Source: Dyadobacter beijingensis DSM 21582 (GTDB taxonomy: Bacteria; Bacteroidota; Bacteroidia; Cytophagales; Spirosomataceae). Taken from it: a stretch of 64,000 nt of DNA. The DNA is taken from positions 62,001 to 126,000 of the forward strand of contig NZ_KB907794.1 in the NCBI RefSeq assembly GCF_000382205.1, given 5' to 3'. The position numbers and the translations under genes were made by a program. Under the pieces are notes generated by a model. That model did not search any database. It was given only the letters and a program-made list of their open reading frames with translations, and had not been told where the DNA came from. Positions 51,809-59,391 of this stretch are shown here, piece by piece (within the stretch, counting starts at the first letter, position 1; each line of letters starts with the position of its first letter).

Positions 51809-54667
51809 ATGATGCAATTAGCTGTGCCCCGCATCGAGGCCGACCAGTTCGACGAGCTGGACCCAAGGAATTACATTCTGATCAAAGGTGCCCGTGTCAA
51901 TAACCTGAAAAATATCGATGTGGCGATCCCGCGCAACAAGCTGGTCGTCATTACGGGGCTTTCGGGCTCCGGGAAGTCGTCGCTGGCATTCGATACGCTG
52001 TTTGCGGAAGGCCAGCGGATGTACGTGGAGAGCCTAAGCAGCTATGCGCGGCAGTTCCTCGGCCGGATGGAGAAGCCGGAAGTGGAATATATCAAAGGCA
52101 TTTCACCGGCTATTGCCATTGAGCAAAAGGTGAATACCCGCAACCCGCGATCGACCGTGGGTACTTCCACGGAGATTTATGATTACCTCAAACTGCTTTT
52201 CGCGCGCATCGGGCATACGCATTCGCCGGTTTCCGGAGAAATAGTGCGGAAGGATTCGGTGACCGACGTGGTGAATTACATGCTCGCGCACGAAGAGGGT
52301 ACGCGCGTGATGATCCAGGCGCCCCTGCTCATCCGCGACGGCCGTACGCAAATTGAAGAGCTGACGATCCTGCTTTCCAAAGGCTACAACCGCATTGTGC
52401 TGAACGAGGAAGTAGTCTCCATTGAAGACATTCTCGAAAACCCCGGAAACTTCTCCCAGGCCGGCAACCAGGTATTCATCCTCATCGACCGCGCGGCGAT
52501 CCGCCACGACGACGAGGATACGCAATACCGCCTTTCGGATTCCGTACAAACGGCTTTTTTCGAAGGCGAAGGCACTTGTACCGTCCATATCGTGAATGGT
52601 GAAAAAAGGGTTTTCTCCGACAAGTTTGAGCTCGACGGCATCATTTTCGAAGAACCGACCGTCAACCTTTTCAGCTTCAACAACCCTTATGGCGCTTGCA
52701 AGAGGTGTGAAGGTTTTGGTAAAATATTAGGAATTGACCCCGACCTGGTCATTCCCGACAAAAATCTCTCCGTGTACGACGGTGCCATTGCGCCCTGGCG
52801 TACCGAAAAAATGGGCGAATGGCTGATCCCGCTCGTGCGCAACGGCGTGAAGTTCGATTTCCCGATCCACCGGCCGTATAAAGACCTGACCGGCGAGCAG
52901 AAAGACCTGCTCTGGACGGGTAACCAGTATTTCCAGGGCATCAACGATTTCATCCACGAACTCGAATCCCAAACCCATAAGATCCAGTACCGTGTGATGC
53001 TTTCGCGCTTCCGCGGCCGCACGACGTGCCCGGACTGCCGCGGCTCGCGCCTGCGCAAGGATGCGGCTTATGTGAAAGTGGGCGGCAAATCCATTACCGA
53101 TCTGGTACTAATGCCGATTCAGGATGTTTCCGCGTTTTTCAAACAGCTGGAACTCGGCGACCACGACCGCCAGATCGCCCGCCGGGTGCTGACGGAAATC
53201 GAATCGCGGCTCGATTATATGAACCGCGTCGGGCTGGGTTACCTGACGTTGAACCGGCTCACGAGCACATTGTCCGGCGGTGAATTCCAGCGCATTAAGC
53301 TGGCCACTTCGCTGGGAAGCGCATTGGTAGGCTCCATGTACATTCTCGATGAGCCGAGCATCGGCCTGCACCCGCGCGATACGCAAAGGCTTGTGGGCGT
53401 GCTCGAATCGCTCCGCGACCTCGGAAATACCGTGATCGTGGTGGAGCACGAAGAAGAAGTGATGCATGCGGCGGACCAGATCATCGACATTGGCCCCGAA
53501 GCCGGTACGGGCGGCGGACATGTCGTGTTCCAGGGTAACCAGGGTGATATCGAGGAATTGAAAAATGGGCAGGAAATCGGGGATGATCACGCGCAGTCGC
53601 ATACGCTCGACTTTTTGCTGGGGCATGATTCCATTCCGGTGCCATCGGTTCGGAGGAAATCTTTGCATTTTTTAGAAATCAAAGGCGCGCGGGAGAACAA
53701 TCTGAAAGAGCTGGATGTCAAAATCCCTTTAAATAATCTTACGGTAGTCACAGGCGTCAGCGGCTCGGGTAAATCGACATTGATCCGAAAAATACTTTAC
53801 CCTGCATTAATGCGCCTCAAAGGCGAGTTTAGCGAGGATGTCGGCCGCTTCGACCAACTGACTGGCAGCGTCGACCGCATTGAAGCCGTGGAAATGATCG
53901 ATCAGAACCCGATCGGCAAATCGTCGCGCTCTAACCCGGTTACCTACATCAAGGCTTACGATTACATCCGCCAGATGATGTCGGAGCAGCCACTTTCGAA
54001 GGCGCGGGGTTACAAACCTTCGCATTTCTCGTTCAATGTCGATGGCGGCCGCTGCGAAATATGCCAGGGCGAAGGCCAGGTGAAGATTGAAATGCAGTTC
54101 ATGGCCGACATTTACCTTACCTGCGAAGGCTGTAACGGCAAGCGTTTTAAACAGGAGATCCAGGAAGTGAAGTACCAGGACAAAGACGTGGCCGAAATCC
54201 TGGACATGACGGTCGATGAGGCCATTGAATTTTTCCGTGAAGGCGAACCGAAGCTGGCAGACAAGCTACTGCCATTGCAGGAGGTAGGACTGGGTTACGT
54301 GGGGTTGGGACAATCCTCGAATACATTGTCCGGCGGTGAAGCGCAGCGCGTCAAACTCGCCTCATTCCTCGGCAAAGGCTCTTCCAATAAAGGCAAAACG
54401 CTTTTCATTTTCGATGAACCGACGACCGGTCTGCATTTCCACGACATTAAGAAGCTGCTCAAAGCGATCAATGCATTGGTGGAGCAGGGCGACAGCGTGA
54501 TCATCATCGAGCACAATATGGAAGTCATCAAGAGCGCCGACTGGATCATAGACCTGGGCCCAGAAGGCGGCGAAAACGGAGGCCAGCTCACTTTCACCGG
54601 CACGCCGGAGGAAATGGCGAAGCTGGAAGGAAATTACACGGCGGAATTTTTGAAGGAAAAGATTTGA
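51809..54667 (+). CDS. uvrA: Excinuclease ABC subunit A
   Basis: A 952-aa ATPase that recognises DNA damage in nucleotide excision repair. The first Walker A is GLSGSGKSSLAFDTLF at about 50-65, followed by GQRMYVESLSSYARQFLGRM and GISPAIAIEQK. Zinc cysteines occur in CKRCEGFG and CPDCRGSRL, then CEICQGEGQVK and CEGCNGKRF. Two ABC signatures (TLSGGEFQRIKLA, TLSGGEAQRVKLA) each precede a Walker B. Full length, single transcript. Confidence 0.97.
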   Translation: MMQLAVPRIEADQFDELDPRNYILIKGARVNNLKNIDVAIPRNKLVVITGLSGSGKSSLAFDTLFAEGQRMYVESLSSYARQFLGRMEKPEVEYIKGISPAIAIEQKVNTRNPRSTVGTSTEIYDYLKLLFARIGHTHSPVSGEIVRKDSVTDVVNYMLAHEEGTRVMIQAPLLIRDGRTQIEELTILLSKGYNRIVLNEEVVSIEDILENPGNFSQAGNQVFILIDRAAIRHDDEDTQYRLSDSVQTAFFEGEGTCTVHIVNGEKRVFSDKFELDGIIFEEPTVNLFSFNNPYGACKRCEGFGKILGIDPDLVIPDKNLSVYDGAIAPWRTEKMGEWLIPLVRNGVKFDFPIHRPYKDLTGEQKDLLWTGNQYFQGINDFIHELESQTHKIQYRVMLSRFRGRTTCPDCRGSRLRKDAAYVKVGGKSITDLVLMPIQDVSAFFKQLELGDHDRQIARRVLTEIESRLDYMNRVGLGYLTLNRLTSTLSGGEFQRIKLATSLGSALVGSMYILDEPSIGLHPRDTQRLVGVLESLRDLGNTVIVVEHEEEVMHAADQIIDIGPEAGTGGGHVVFQGNQGDIEELKNGQEIGDDHAQSHTLDFLLGHDSIPVPSVRRKSLHFLEIKGARENNLKELDVKIPLNNLTVVTGVSGSGKSTLIRKILYPALMRLKGEFSEDVGRFDQLTGSVDRIEAVEMIDQNPIGKSSRSNPVTYIKAYDYIRQMMSEQPLSKARGYKPSHFSFNVDGGRCEICQGEGQVKIEMQFMADIYLTCEGCNGKRFKQEIQEVKYQDKDVAEILDMTVDEAIEFFREGEPKLADKLLPLQEVGLGYVGLGQSSNTLSGGEAQRVKLASFLGKGSSNKGKTLFIFDEPTTGLHFHDIKKLLKAINALVEQGDSVIIIEHNMEVIKSADWIIDLGPEGGENGGQLTFTGTPEEMAKLEGNYTAEFLKEKI

Positions 54668-54672
54668 ATATT

Positions 54673-54704
54673 GAAGTATGTCACTTAACTAAGTGACATA
54701 CTTC
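54673..54704. promoter_or_regulatory. Perfect 32-bp palindrome, probable antitoxin operator
   Basis: Two exact 15-bp half-sites around a 2-bp centre, each reading GAAGTATGTCACTTA. It sits between the uvrA stop and the antitoxin ATG (12 bp downstream). No T-run follows, so a terminator is less likely than a dimer-binding operator for the Xre-type antitoxin. Confidence 0.6.
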
Positions 54705-54715
54705 ACTCAAAGACA

Positions 54716-54937
54716 ATGGCGCCTATCCGGTATCTCGAAGAAGAGTTCGTTCCTTACGGCAAGCAGCCCGCTTCCGAATTTTTGGTCGTGAAAACGTCAC
54801 GGGAAGGTATTATGCGTGCCGTCGCCGATGAAATCTCAGACCTCGTAGGGCTGACGGACAACGAGATCGCCTATGTGCTGGGCATGACGCCCTTTCTGCG
54901 GAAGGTGCACGGCTATTCGGAGCGCGGTGGAACCTGA
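54716..54937 (+). pseudogene. Truncated Xre/MbcA-type antitoxin of a RES toxin pair
   Basis: MAPIRYLEEEFVPYGKQPAS followed by EFLVVKTSREGIMRAVADEI and GLTDNEIAYVLGMTP matches the N-terminal third of antitoxins paired with RES toxins. After GMTP (about residue 58) the frame changes to unrelated residues and stops at 54937. The C-terminal DUF2384-type part that would cover the toxin active site is gone. The remaining DNA continues straight into the toxin's coding frame, so an internal deletion joined the two genes. Confidence 0.7.
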
Positions 54938-55308
54938 AAGGCGTGGGCGTACTTTACACCACTTCCACGCCCGAGCTTGGGCTTGTCGAAACCCTCGCAC
55001 ACGCGCCGGGTGTGCGCTATGACGACCTCCCCAAATACTGGCTTTCCTCCATTGAAATGCCGGACGACATCCGGCATTATTCGCGAAAAGACCTGCCGGA
55101 CTTTTGGCAGGATAAAACCTATGTCCGGACCCAGTTCTCGCTGAAAGACTGGCACATCAAACCTGATGTTCTGGCAATTGGTATCCCTTCCGTAATCGTG
55201 CCGTTTTCCTCCAAGATCATCCTCCATCCCGATCATCCGCTGTTTGCCGACGTCAAACTTGTCGCGCAGGAACCCATCCCGATCGACCGCCGGCTGTGGC
55301 GGAGCTAG
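54886..55308 (+). pseudogene. RES-domain toxin lacking its N-terminus
   Basis: From 54886 in the frame ending at 55308 the translation reads DALSAEGARLFGARWNLKGV and on through GVLYTTSTPELGLVETLAH, the hallmark RES opening (Arg-Trp-Asn-x-Lys-Gly), then PDVLAIGIPSVIVPFS and ILLHPDHPLF-type ending with RRLW. Intact members start with about ten more residues and their own ATG. The first in-frame start here is a GTG at 54943, inside the RES core. RES toxins degrade NAD; this copy is likely inactive. Confidence 0.72.
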
Positions 55309-55427
55309 TGCGTTTGTTCGCGCATATTCCTTCAAAATCAAGTGGCCTGAATAAGTTTCCCACCCGTATTTAACAGTAAAGTTACCCCGCCGGGGTCTTA
55401 TTCAGGCTAAACCAACATTTGCATTTC

Positions 55428-56264
55428 ATGAAGTTATATAAGACCGAAAATGGCATTCTCCTCGAAAATGAGGACATTTTCTACCGCCTCCACGAAACCG
55501 ACTGGGACGTCGTCGTCAATCGCAACAACTTGTACGAATGGCTTGAAGATCAGACGAACAGCCTCATCGCATTGACCTTCACGGACGACATTCCTATGCC
55601 CGAAGTGCTTGCGCCCATTGGTTCGCAGGAAGTTTGGGCATCCGGCGTAACGTATTTCAAAAGCCGCACGGCGCGGATGGAAGAATCCGAAAAAGCGGGC
55701 GGCGGAAGTTTCTACGACCGCGTTTATGAAGCCGAGCGCCCGGAGCTTTTTTTCAAATCGACGGCGTGGCGCGTGGTAGGGCATCACGGCACGGTGCGCA
55801 TCCGCAAGGACTCAACCTGGGACGTACCTGAGCCTGAACTGACGCTTTTTGCGACATCGGAAGGCGCGTTGGTGGGCTATACTATCGGTAACGATATGAG
55901 TTCGAGAAGTATCGAAGGCGAAAACCCGCTCTACCTGCCACAGGCGAAATCCTACACCGGCAGCGCCGCATTAGGCCCTTGCTTATATGTATTTAAGGAG
56001 CCACTCGGCGCGGATACGCTGATCGATCTGTCGATCGTGCGCGGGGGCGAGGAGGTTTTTAACGGGCAGGTGACATTGTCACAAATGAAGCGTAAGCCCG
56101 AAGAGCTCCTGCATTTCCTTTACCGCGAAATGTCATTCCCGCACGGCGCCTACCTCATGACCGGCACCGGCATCGTGCCTTCTTCCGATTTTACCCTGCA
56201 AGCAGGCGACGTGGTCCACATTACCATCGAGCCGATCGGCACGCTGACGAATACCGTAGGCTGA
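55428..56264 (+). CDS. Fumarylacetoacetate hydrolase family protein
   Basis: About 278 aa. The FAH fold is shown by WASGVTYFKSRTARMEES, the metal-binding Glu pair in WDVPEPELTLF, GYTIGNDMSSRSIEGENPLYLPQAK and TGTGIVPSSDFTLQAGD. Family members hydrolyse or dehydrate 2-keto acids; the pattern resembles the 2-keto-3-deoxy-sugar dehydratase branch, but no other pathway genes are next to it. The ATG at 55428 is preferred to an in-frame one 9 bp upstream. It runs into a shared terminator. Confidence 0.85.
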   Translation: MKLYKTENGILLENEDIFYRLHETDWDVVVNRNNLYEWLEDQTNSLIALTFTDDIPMPEVLAPIGSQEVWASGVTYFKSRTARMEESEKAGGGSFYDRVYEAERPELFFKSTAWRVVGHHGTVRIRKDSTWDVPEPELTLFATSEGALVGYTIGNDMSSRSIEGENPLYLPQAKSYTGSAALGPCLYVFKEPLGADTLIDLSIVRGGEEVFNGQVTLSQMKRKPEELLHFLYREMSFPHGAYLMTGTGIVPSSDFTLQAGDVVHITIEPIGTLTNTVG

Positions 56265-56271
56265 TCAAACA

Positions 56272-56302
56272 AAAAGCTGCAAGGTTGGACCTTGCAGCTT
56301 TT
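56272..56302. terminator. Bidirectional terminator between two convergent genes
   Basis: Thirteen-base-pair perfect stem AAAAGCTGCAAGG / CCTTGCAGCTTTT with a 5-nt loop, between the FAH-family gene and the minus-strand hypothetical gene. Confidence 0.85.
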
Positions 56303-56325
56303 GCATTCAATAGTAGAAATATTGC

Positions 56326-56712
56326 TTACGAATGTCCCAGTCTCGGGATAAAGGTATAAATCACACAACGGACAACACCTACCAGCTTGCTCACCATCGA
56401 GTCTTCGCTGCTTTCGTTTTCTTCGCTTTCAAACAATGCAGCAGGCCCTTCTTCCAAAATACGGGCATTCAGCGTGACAATACTCGGCGTACCGGCGCTG
56501 GTATTTTTGATTAACCCTGCGTGTTTCGCCTGAACCGGCGCTTTTACCGCTTTCAAAGCGGGTTTCGCTTTTCTGGCAACAGCCTTTTCAGTTACACATT
56601 CTTTGCCCGATTGCAGTTTTCTGTGCGCCACGAACATATTATGCACGTAACCGGTAGCACTGGCTTGCAGGCTGATTAATATGAGTACAATAAAGATTCT
56701 GAGTGTTTTCAT
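56326..56712 (-). CDS. Small exported hypothetical protein
   Basis: A 128-aa protein with a signal peptide (LRIFIVLILISLQASATG). The first mature half is Lys/Ala-rich (KAVARKAKPALKAVKAPVQAK), then an acidic stretch (ESEENESSEDS) follows, and the C-terminus is hydrophobic (LVGVVRCVIYTFIPRLG). No known domain. A good promoter lies in front. The basic-acidic layout suggests a flexible surface or envelope protein, only as a guess. Confidence 0.6.
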   Translation of the reverse strand: MKTLRIFIVLILISLQASATGYVHNMFVAHRKLQSGKECVTEKAVARKAKPALKAVKAPVQAKHAGLIKNTSAGTPSIVTLNARILEEGPAALFESEENESSEDSMVSKLVGVVRCVIYTFIPRLGHS

Positions 56713-56781
56713 GGCTTTGCTTTCAATCGTTAAGAATCCCGGGCGTAGCCGGCTGGAATTATGTGTAACTAATTGACCTTA

Positions 56782-56813
56782 CAAATATATATGTTTCATT
56801 AGGTATCTTGCAA
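56782..56813 (-). promoter_or_regulatory. Promoter of the small exported hypothetical gene
   Basis: On the minus strand TTG (complement of 56811-56813), 21 bp spacer, then TATATTTG (complement of 56782-56789), matching TAnnTTTG. About 70 bp before the ATG. Confidence 0.6.
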
Positions 56814-56990
56814 TACATAGTACCTTGTTTTTAACATTTTTTTCGAAAATTTTTCCGAAAGGGGCCAAAGTACCGTGGACTGGCCGGATAACAGATGTAA
56901 ATGTACAATAAAAGGTTGCTCAAGATTTTGCAAAAAAGACGAACTGTCGAAATTTTGCACTGAACAGTAGCAGGTTACGGATAAAACGTA

Positions 56991-57024
56991 AAACGCCGGC
57001 GGGGGAAAATCCCGGCCGGCGTTT
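56991..57024 (-). terminator. Terminator of der
   Basis: Ten-base-pair stem AAACGCCGGC / GCCGGCGTTT with a 14-nt loop; on the minus strand a T-rich tail follows. It starts 23 bp after the der stop. Confidence 0.85.
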
Positions 57025-57047
57025 CTTTTTCAGCGATTTTGGTATCC

Positions 57048-58358
57048 CTACTTCTCGCGGAAGAATATAGTTATCGGTACGCCCGAAAAATCAAAATTTT
57101 CACGCAGCCGGTTTTCCAGGTAGCGCAGGTAAGGCTCCTTCACATGCTTGGGATGGCTGCTGAAAAACACGAATGTCGGCGAAGGCGTCGGCAGCTGGAT
57201 CATATACTTGATATTGATATACTTACCACGGTGCGCCGGCGGCGGGTATTTCTCGATCTCGGCCTGCATGACCTCGTTCAGCTTCGAAGTAGAAATTTTC
57301 TTCGTTTTGTTCTGATAAACCTCCATCGCTTTCTCCATTACCTGGTGAATGCGCTGCTTTTCTACCACCGAAGCGAAAATGATCGGCATGTAGTTCATCG
57401 GAGCGAGCCTTTCCAGCAACGCTTTTTTGTATTGATCGGCCGTTTTGGAATCCTTCTCAACCAAATCCCACTTATTGACCATGATCACAATACCCTTCTT
57501 GGCTTTGTCGGCCTGGCCGATAATGTTCAGGTCCTGGCCTTCGAGCCCCAGCGTGGCGTCGAGCAACACGATACAAACGTCGGATTCCTCCATTGCTTTT
57601 ACCGAACGGAGCGTCGAGTAGAACTCGATATCTTCCTTCACACGGGATTTCCGGCGGATACCGGCGGTGTCGGTGAGAATAAATTCCATCCCGAATGCAT
57701 TGTAATGCGTGTGGATCGCGTCACGCGTGGTACCCGCGATGTCGGTAACAATACTGCGGTCGGTGCCGGTGAGGACGTTCAGGAACGACGATTTACCCAC
57801 GTTCGGACGGCCCATGATCGCGATGCGCGGAATGCCTTCCTCGGGGTTTTCGATGCCCGCGGTTTCGAAATGCTGGATTACCTTGTCGAGCAGCTCGCCC
57901 GTACCGAAGCCGGTTTGTGCAGAAATCGCGAAGATTTCGTCCCCCAAACCCAGTTCATAAAACTCTCCCGCCGATTGGTAGCGCTCGGTCGTCTCGGCCT
58001 TGTTGGCCACGAGGTACACCGGTTTGTTGAAGCGGCGCAATACATTCGCGAAATCTTTGTCGAGGTCGGTGAGCCCTGTCATCGTATCGACCATAAAAAG
58101 TACGACGGTCGATTCTTCGATCGCGAGCTCCACCTGGTCGCGGATCGCACCTTCGAATATGTCTTCGGAGCCTACTACATAACCTCCGGTATCAATTACT
58201 GTGAAATATTGGTCGGTCCATTCGCCGTAACCATAGTGCCTGTCGCGGGTTACGCCGCTCTGGTTGTCCATAATGGCCTTCCGGCTTTCGGTAAGGCGGT
58301 TGAACAAAGTGGATTTGCCCACGTTCGGACGACCAACAATCGATATTACATTTGCCAT
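57048..58358 (-). CDS. der: Ribosome-associated GTPase Der (EngA)
   Basis: A 436-aa GTPase with two tandem G domains for 50S subunit assembly. G1 motifs: GRPNVGKSTLFNRL near the N-terminus and GRPNVGKSSFLNVL in the second domain; DTGG and DTAGIRRKS are the switch II motifs; NKAE and NKWDL the G4 motifs. A C-terminal KH-like domain follows. The frame extends to 58406 but MANVISIVGRPNVGKS at 58356-58358 is the normal N-terminus. era lies directly upstream on the same strand. Confidence 0.95.
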   Translation of the reverse strand: MANVISIVGRPNVGKSTLFNRLTESRKAIMDNQSGVTRDRHYGYGEWTDQYFTVIDTGGYVVGSEDIFEGAIRDQVELAIEESTVVLFMVDTMTGLTDLDKDFANVLRRFNKPVYLVANKAETTERYQSAGEFYELGLGDEIFAISAQTGFGTGELLDKVIQHFETAGIENPEEGIPRIAIMGRPNVGKSSFLNVLTGTDRSIVTDIAGTTRDAIHTHYNAFGMEFILTDTAGIRRKSRVKEDIEFYSTLRSVKAMEESDVCIVLLDATLGLEGQDLNIIGQADKAKKGIVIMVNKWDLVEKDSKTADQYKKALLERLAPMNYMPIIFASVVEKQRIHQVMEKAMEVYQNKTKKISTSKLNEVMQAEIEKYPPPAHRGKYINIKYMIQLPTPSPTFVFFSSHPKHVKEPYLRYLENRLRENFDFSGVPITIFFREK

Positions 58359-58422
58359 TTTTCTACTATTAATGTGATCCGAACCGGTCTGGCGCCGGTT
58401 CTTCATTCGTTTTATTTAAAAT

Positions 58423-59346
58423 TTATTCCTGGTAGCCGAGCTGGCGGAGTTTGTTTTCCTTACTTCTCCAATCGGGTTCTACTTTCACGTGCTGCTCGAG
58501 GAAGACTTTTTTACCAAAGAAATCTTCGAGGTCCTGACGGGCCTGGGTACCTACTTTTTTCAGCATTTCCCCTTTTTCACCAATAATGATCCCCTTCTGG
58601 CTTTTTCGTTCGACCAGAATTTCGGCGCGGATCACGATGATGTCGTCCTTATCCTTAAATTCAGTGATGACTACTTCGGAGCTGTATGGAATTTCCTGGC
58701 GGTAGTTCAAGAAGATCTTTTCGCGGATGATTTCGGAAGCAAAGAAACGCTCCGGCTTGTCGGTTAGTTCATCCTCATCGAAGTAAGGCGGGTGGAAAGG
58801 CAGGCGCGATACCACGGCGTCGAACAATGTGCCGATATTGGCCTTTTCCAATGCGGAAATCGGGATAATGGCGTCGGGATGGATCTCGTTCTCCCATTCC
58901 TCCATTTTCTGCTTCACCTCCTCCTCGTTGGAAAGGTCGATTTTGTTCAATACCAATACCACCGGCGATTCCGTGCGTTTCAAGAGCGGCAATACTTCGT
59001 GCTCGGCTGCTTTCTCCCCTATTTCGACAACGAAAAGCACCACGTCGGCATCTTCCAATGAACCCTTCACGAAGGTCATCATCGAATCGTGCAGCTTGTA
59101 CGACGGCTTAATGACCCCCGGCGTGTCCGAATACACGAGCTGAAAAGGAATGTCTTCATGCTTCCCGTTCAGTATCCCGATGATCCGGTGACGGGTTGTC
59201 TGCGCTTTGGAGGTGATGATCGACATCCGCTCGCCTACCAGCACATTCATGAGCGTGGATTTGCCCACGTTCGGTTTCCCGATAATGCTCACAAACCCCG
59301 CCCGGTGGTTGCGCAATCCTGTATTATTTTCGGCTTGTTCTTCCAT
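58423..59346 (-). CDS. era: GTPase Era
   Basis: A 307-aa GTPase that binds 16S rRNA during 30S maturation. The G domain has GKPNVGKSTLMNVL, DTPG and NKID; the C-terminal KH domain includes EIIREKIFLNYRQEIPYSSEV and KGIIIGEKGEMLKKVG with the GxxG loop. Length is normal. It lies immediately upstream of der, 64 bp away, so both GTPases may share transcripts. Confidence 0.96.
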   Translation of the reverse strand: MEEQAENNTGLRNHRAGFVSIIGKPNVGKSTLMNVLVGERMSIITSKAQTTRHRIIGILNGKHEDIPFQLVYSDTPGVIKPSYKLHDSMMTFVKGSLEDADVVLFVVEIGEKAAEHEVLPLLKRTESPVVLVLNKIDLSNEEEVKQKMEEWENEIHPDAIIPISALEKANIGTLFDAVVSRLPFHPPYFDEDELTDKPERFFASEIIREKIFLNYRQEIPYSSEVVITEFKDKDDIIVIRAEILVERKSQKGIIIGEKGEMLKKVGTQARQDLEDFFGKKVFLEQHVKVEPDWRSKENKLRQLGYQE

Positions 59347-59391
59347 AAAAATTACTTCTTCACTTTTTTCTGCTTCCCAAAAACCTTTCCG

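Larger units (their letters stand above)
56713..57047. other. Intergenic region between the hypothetical gene and der
   Basis: 335 bp on which both flanking genes are minus-strand. It holds the hypothetical gene's promoter and, at the far end, the der terminator. No further frame or repeat is seen. Confidence 0.6.

Noticed and set aside
57039..58586. 515-aa plus-strand open frame over der
   Set aside because: It is the antisense of der and part of the era end. The der protein has full GTPase motifs in the other strand; this frame shows no motif and is composed of typical shadow residues (many Arg, His, Val).
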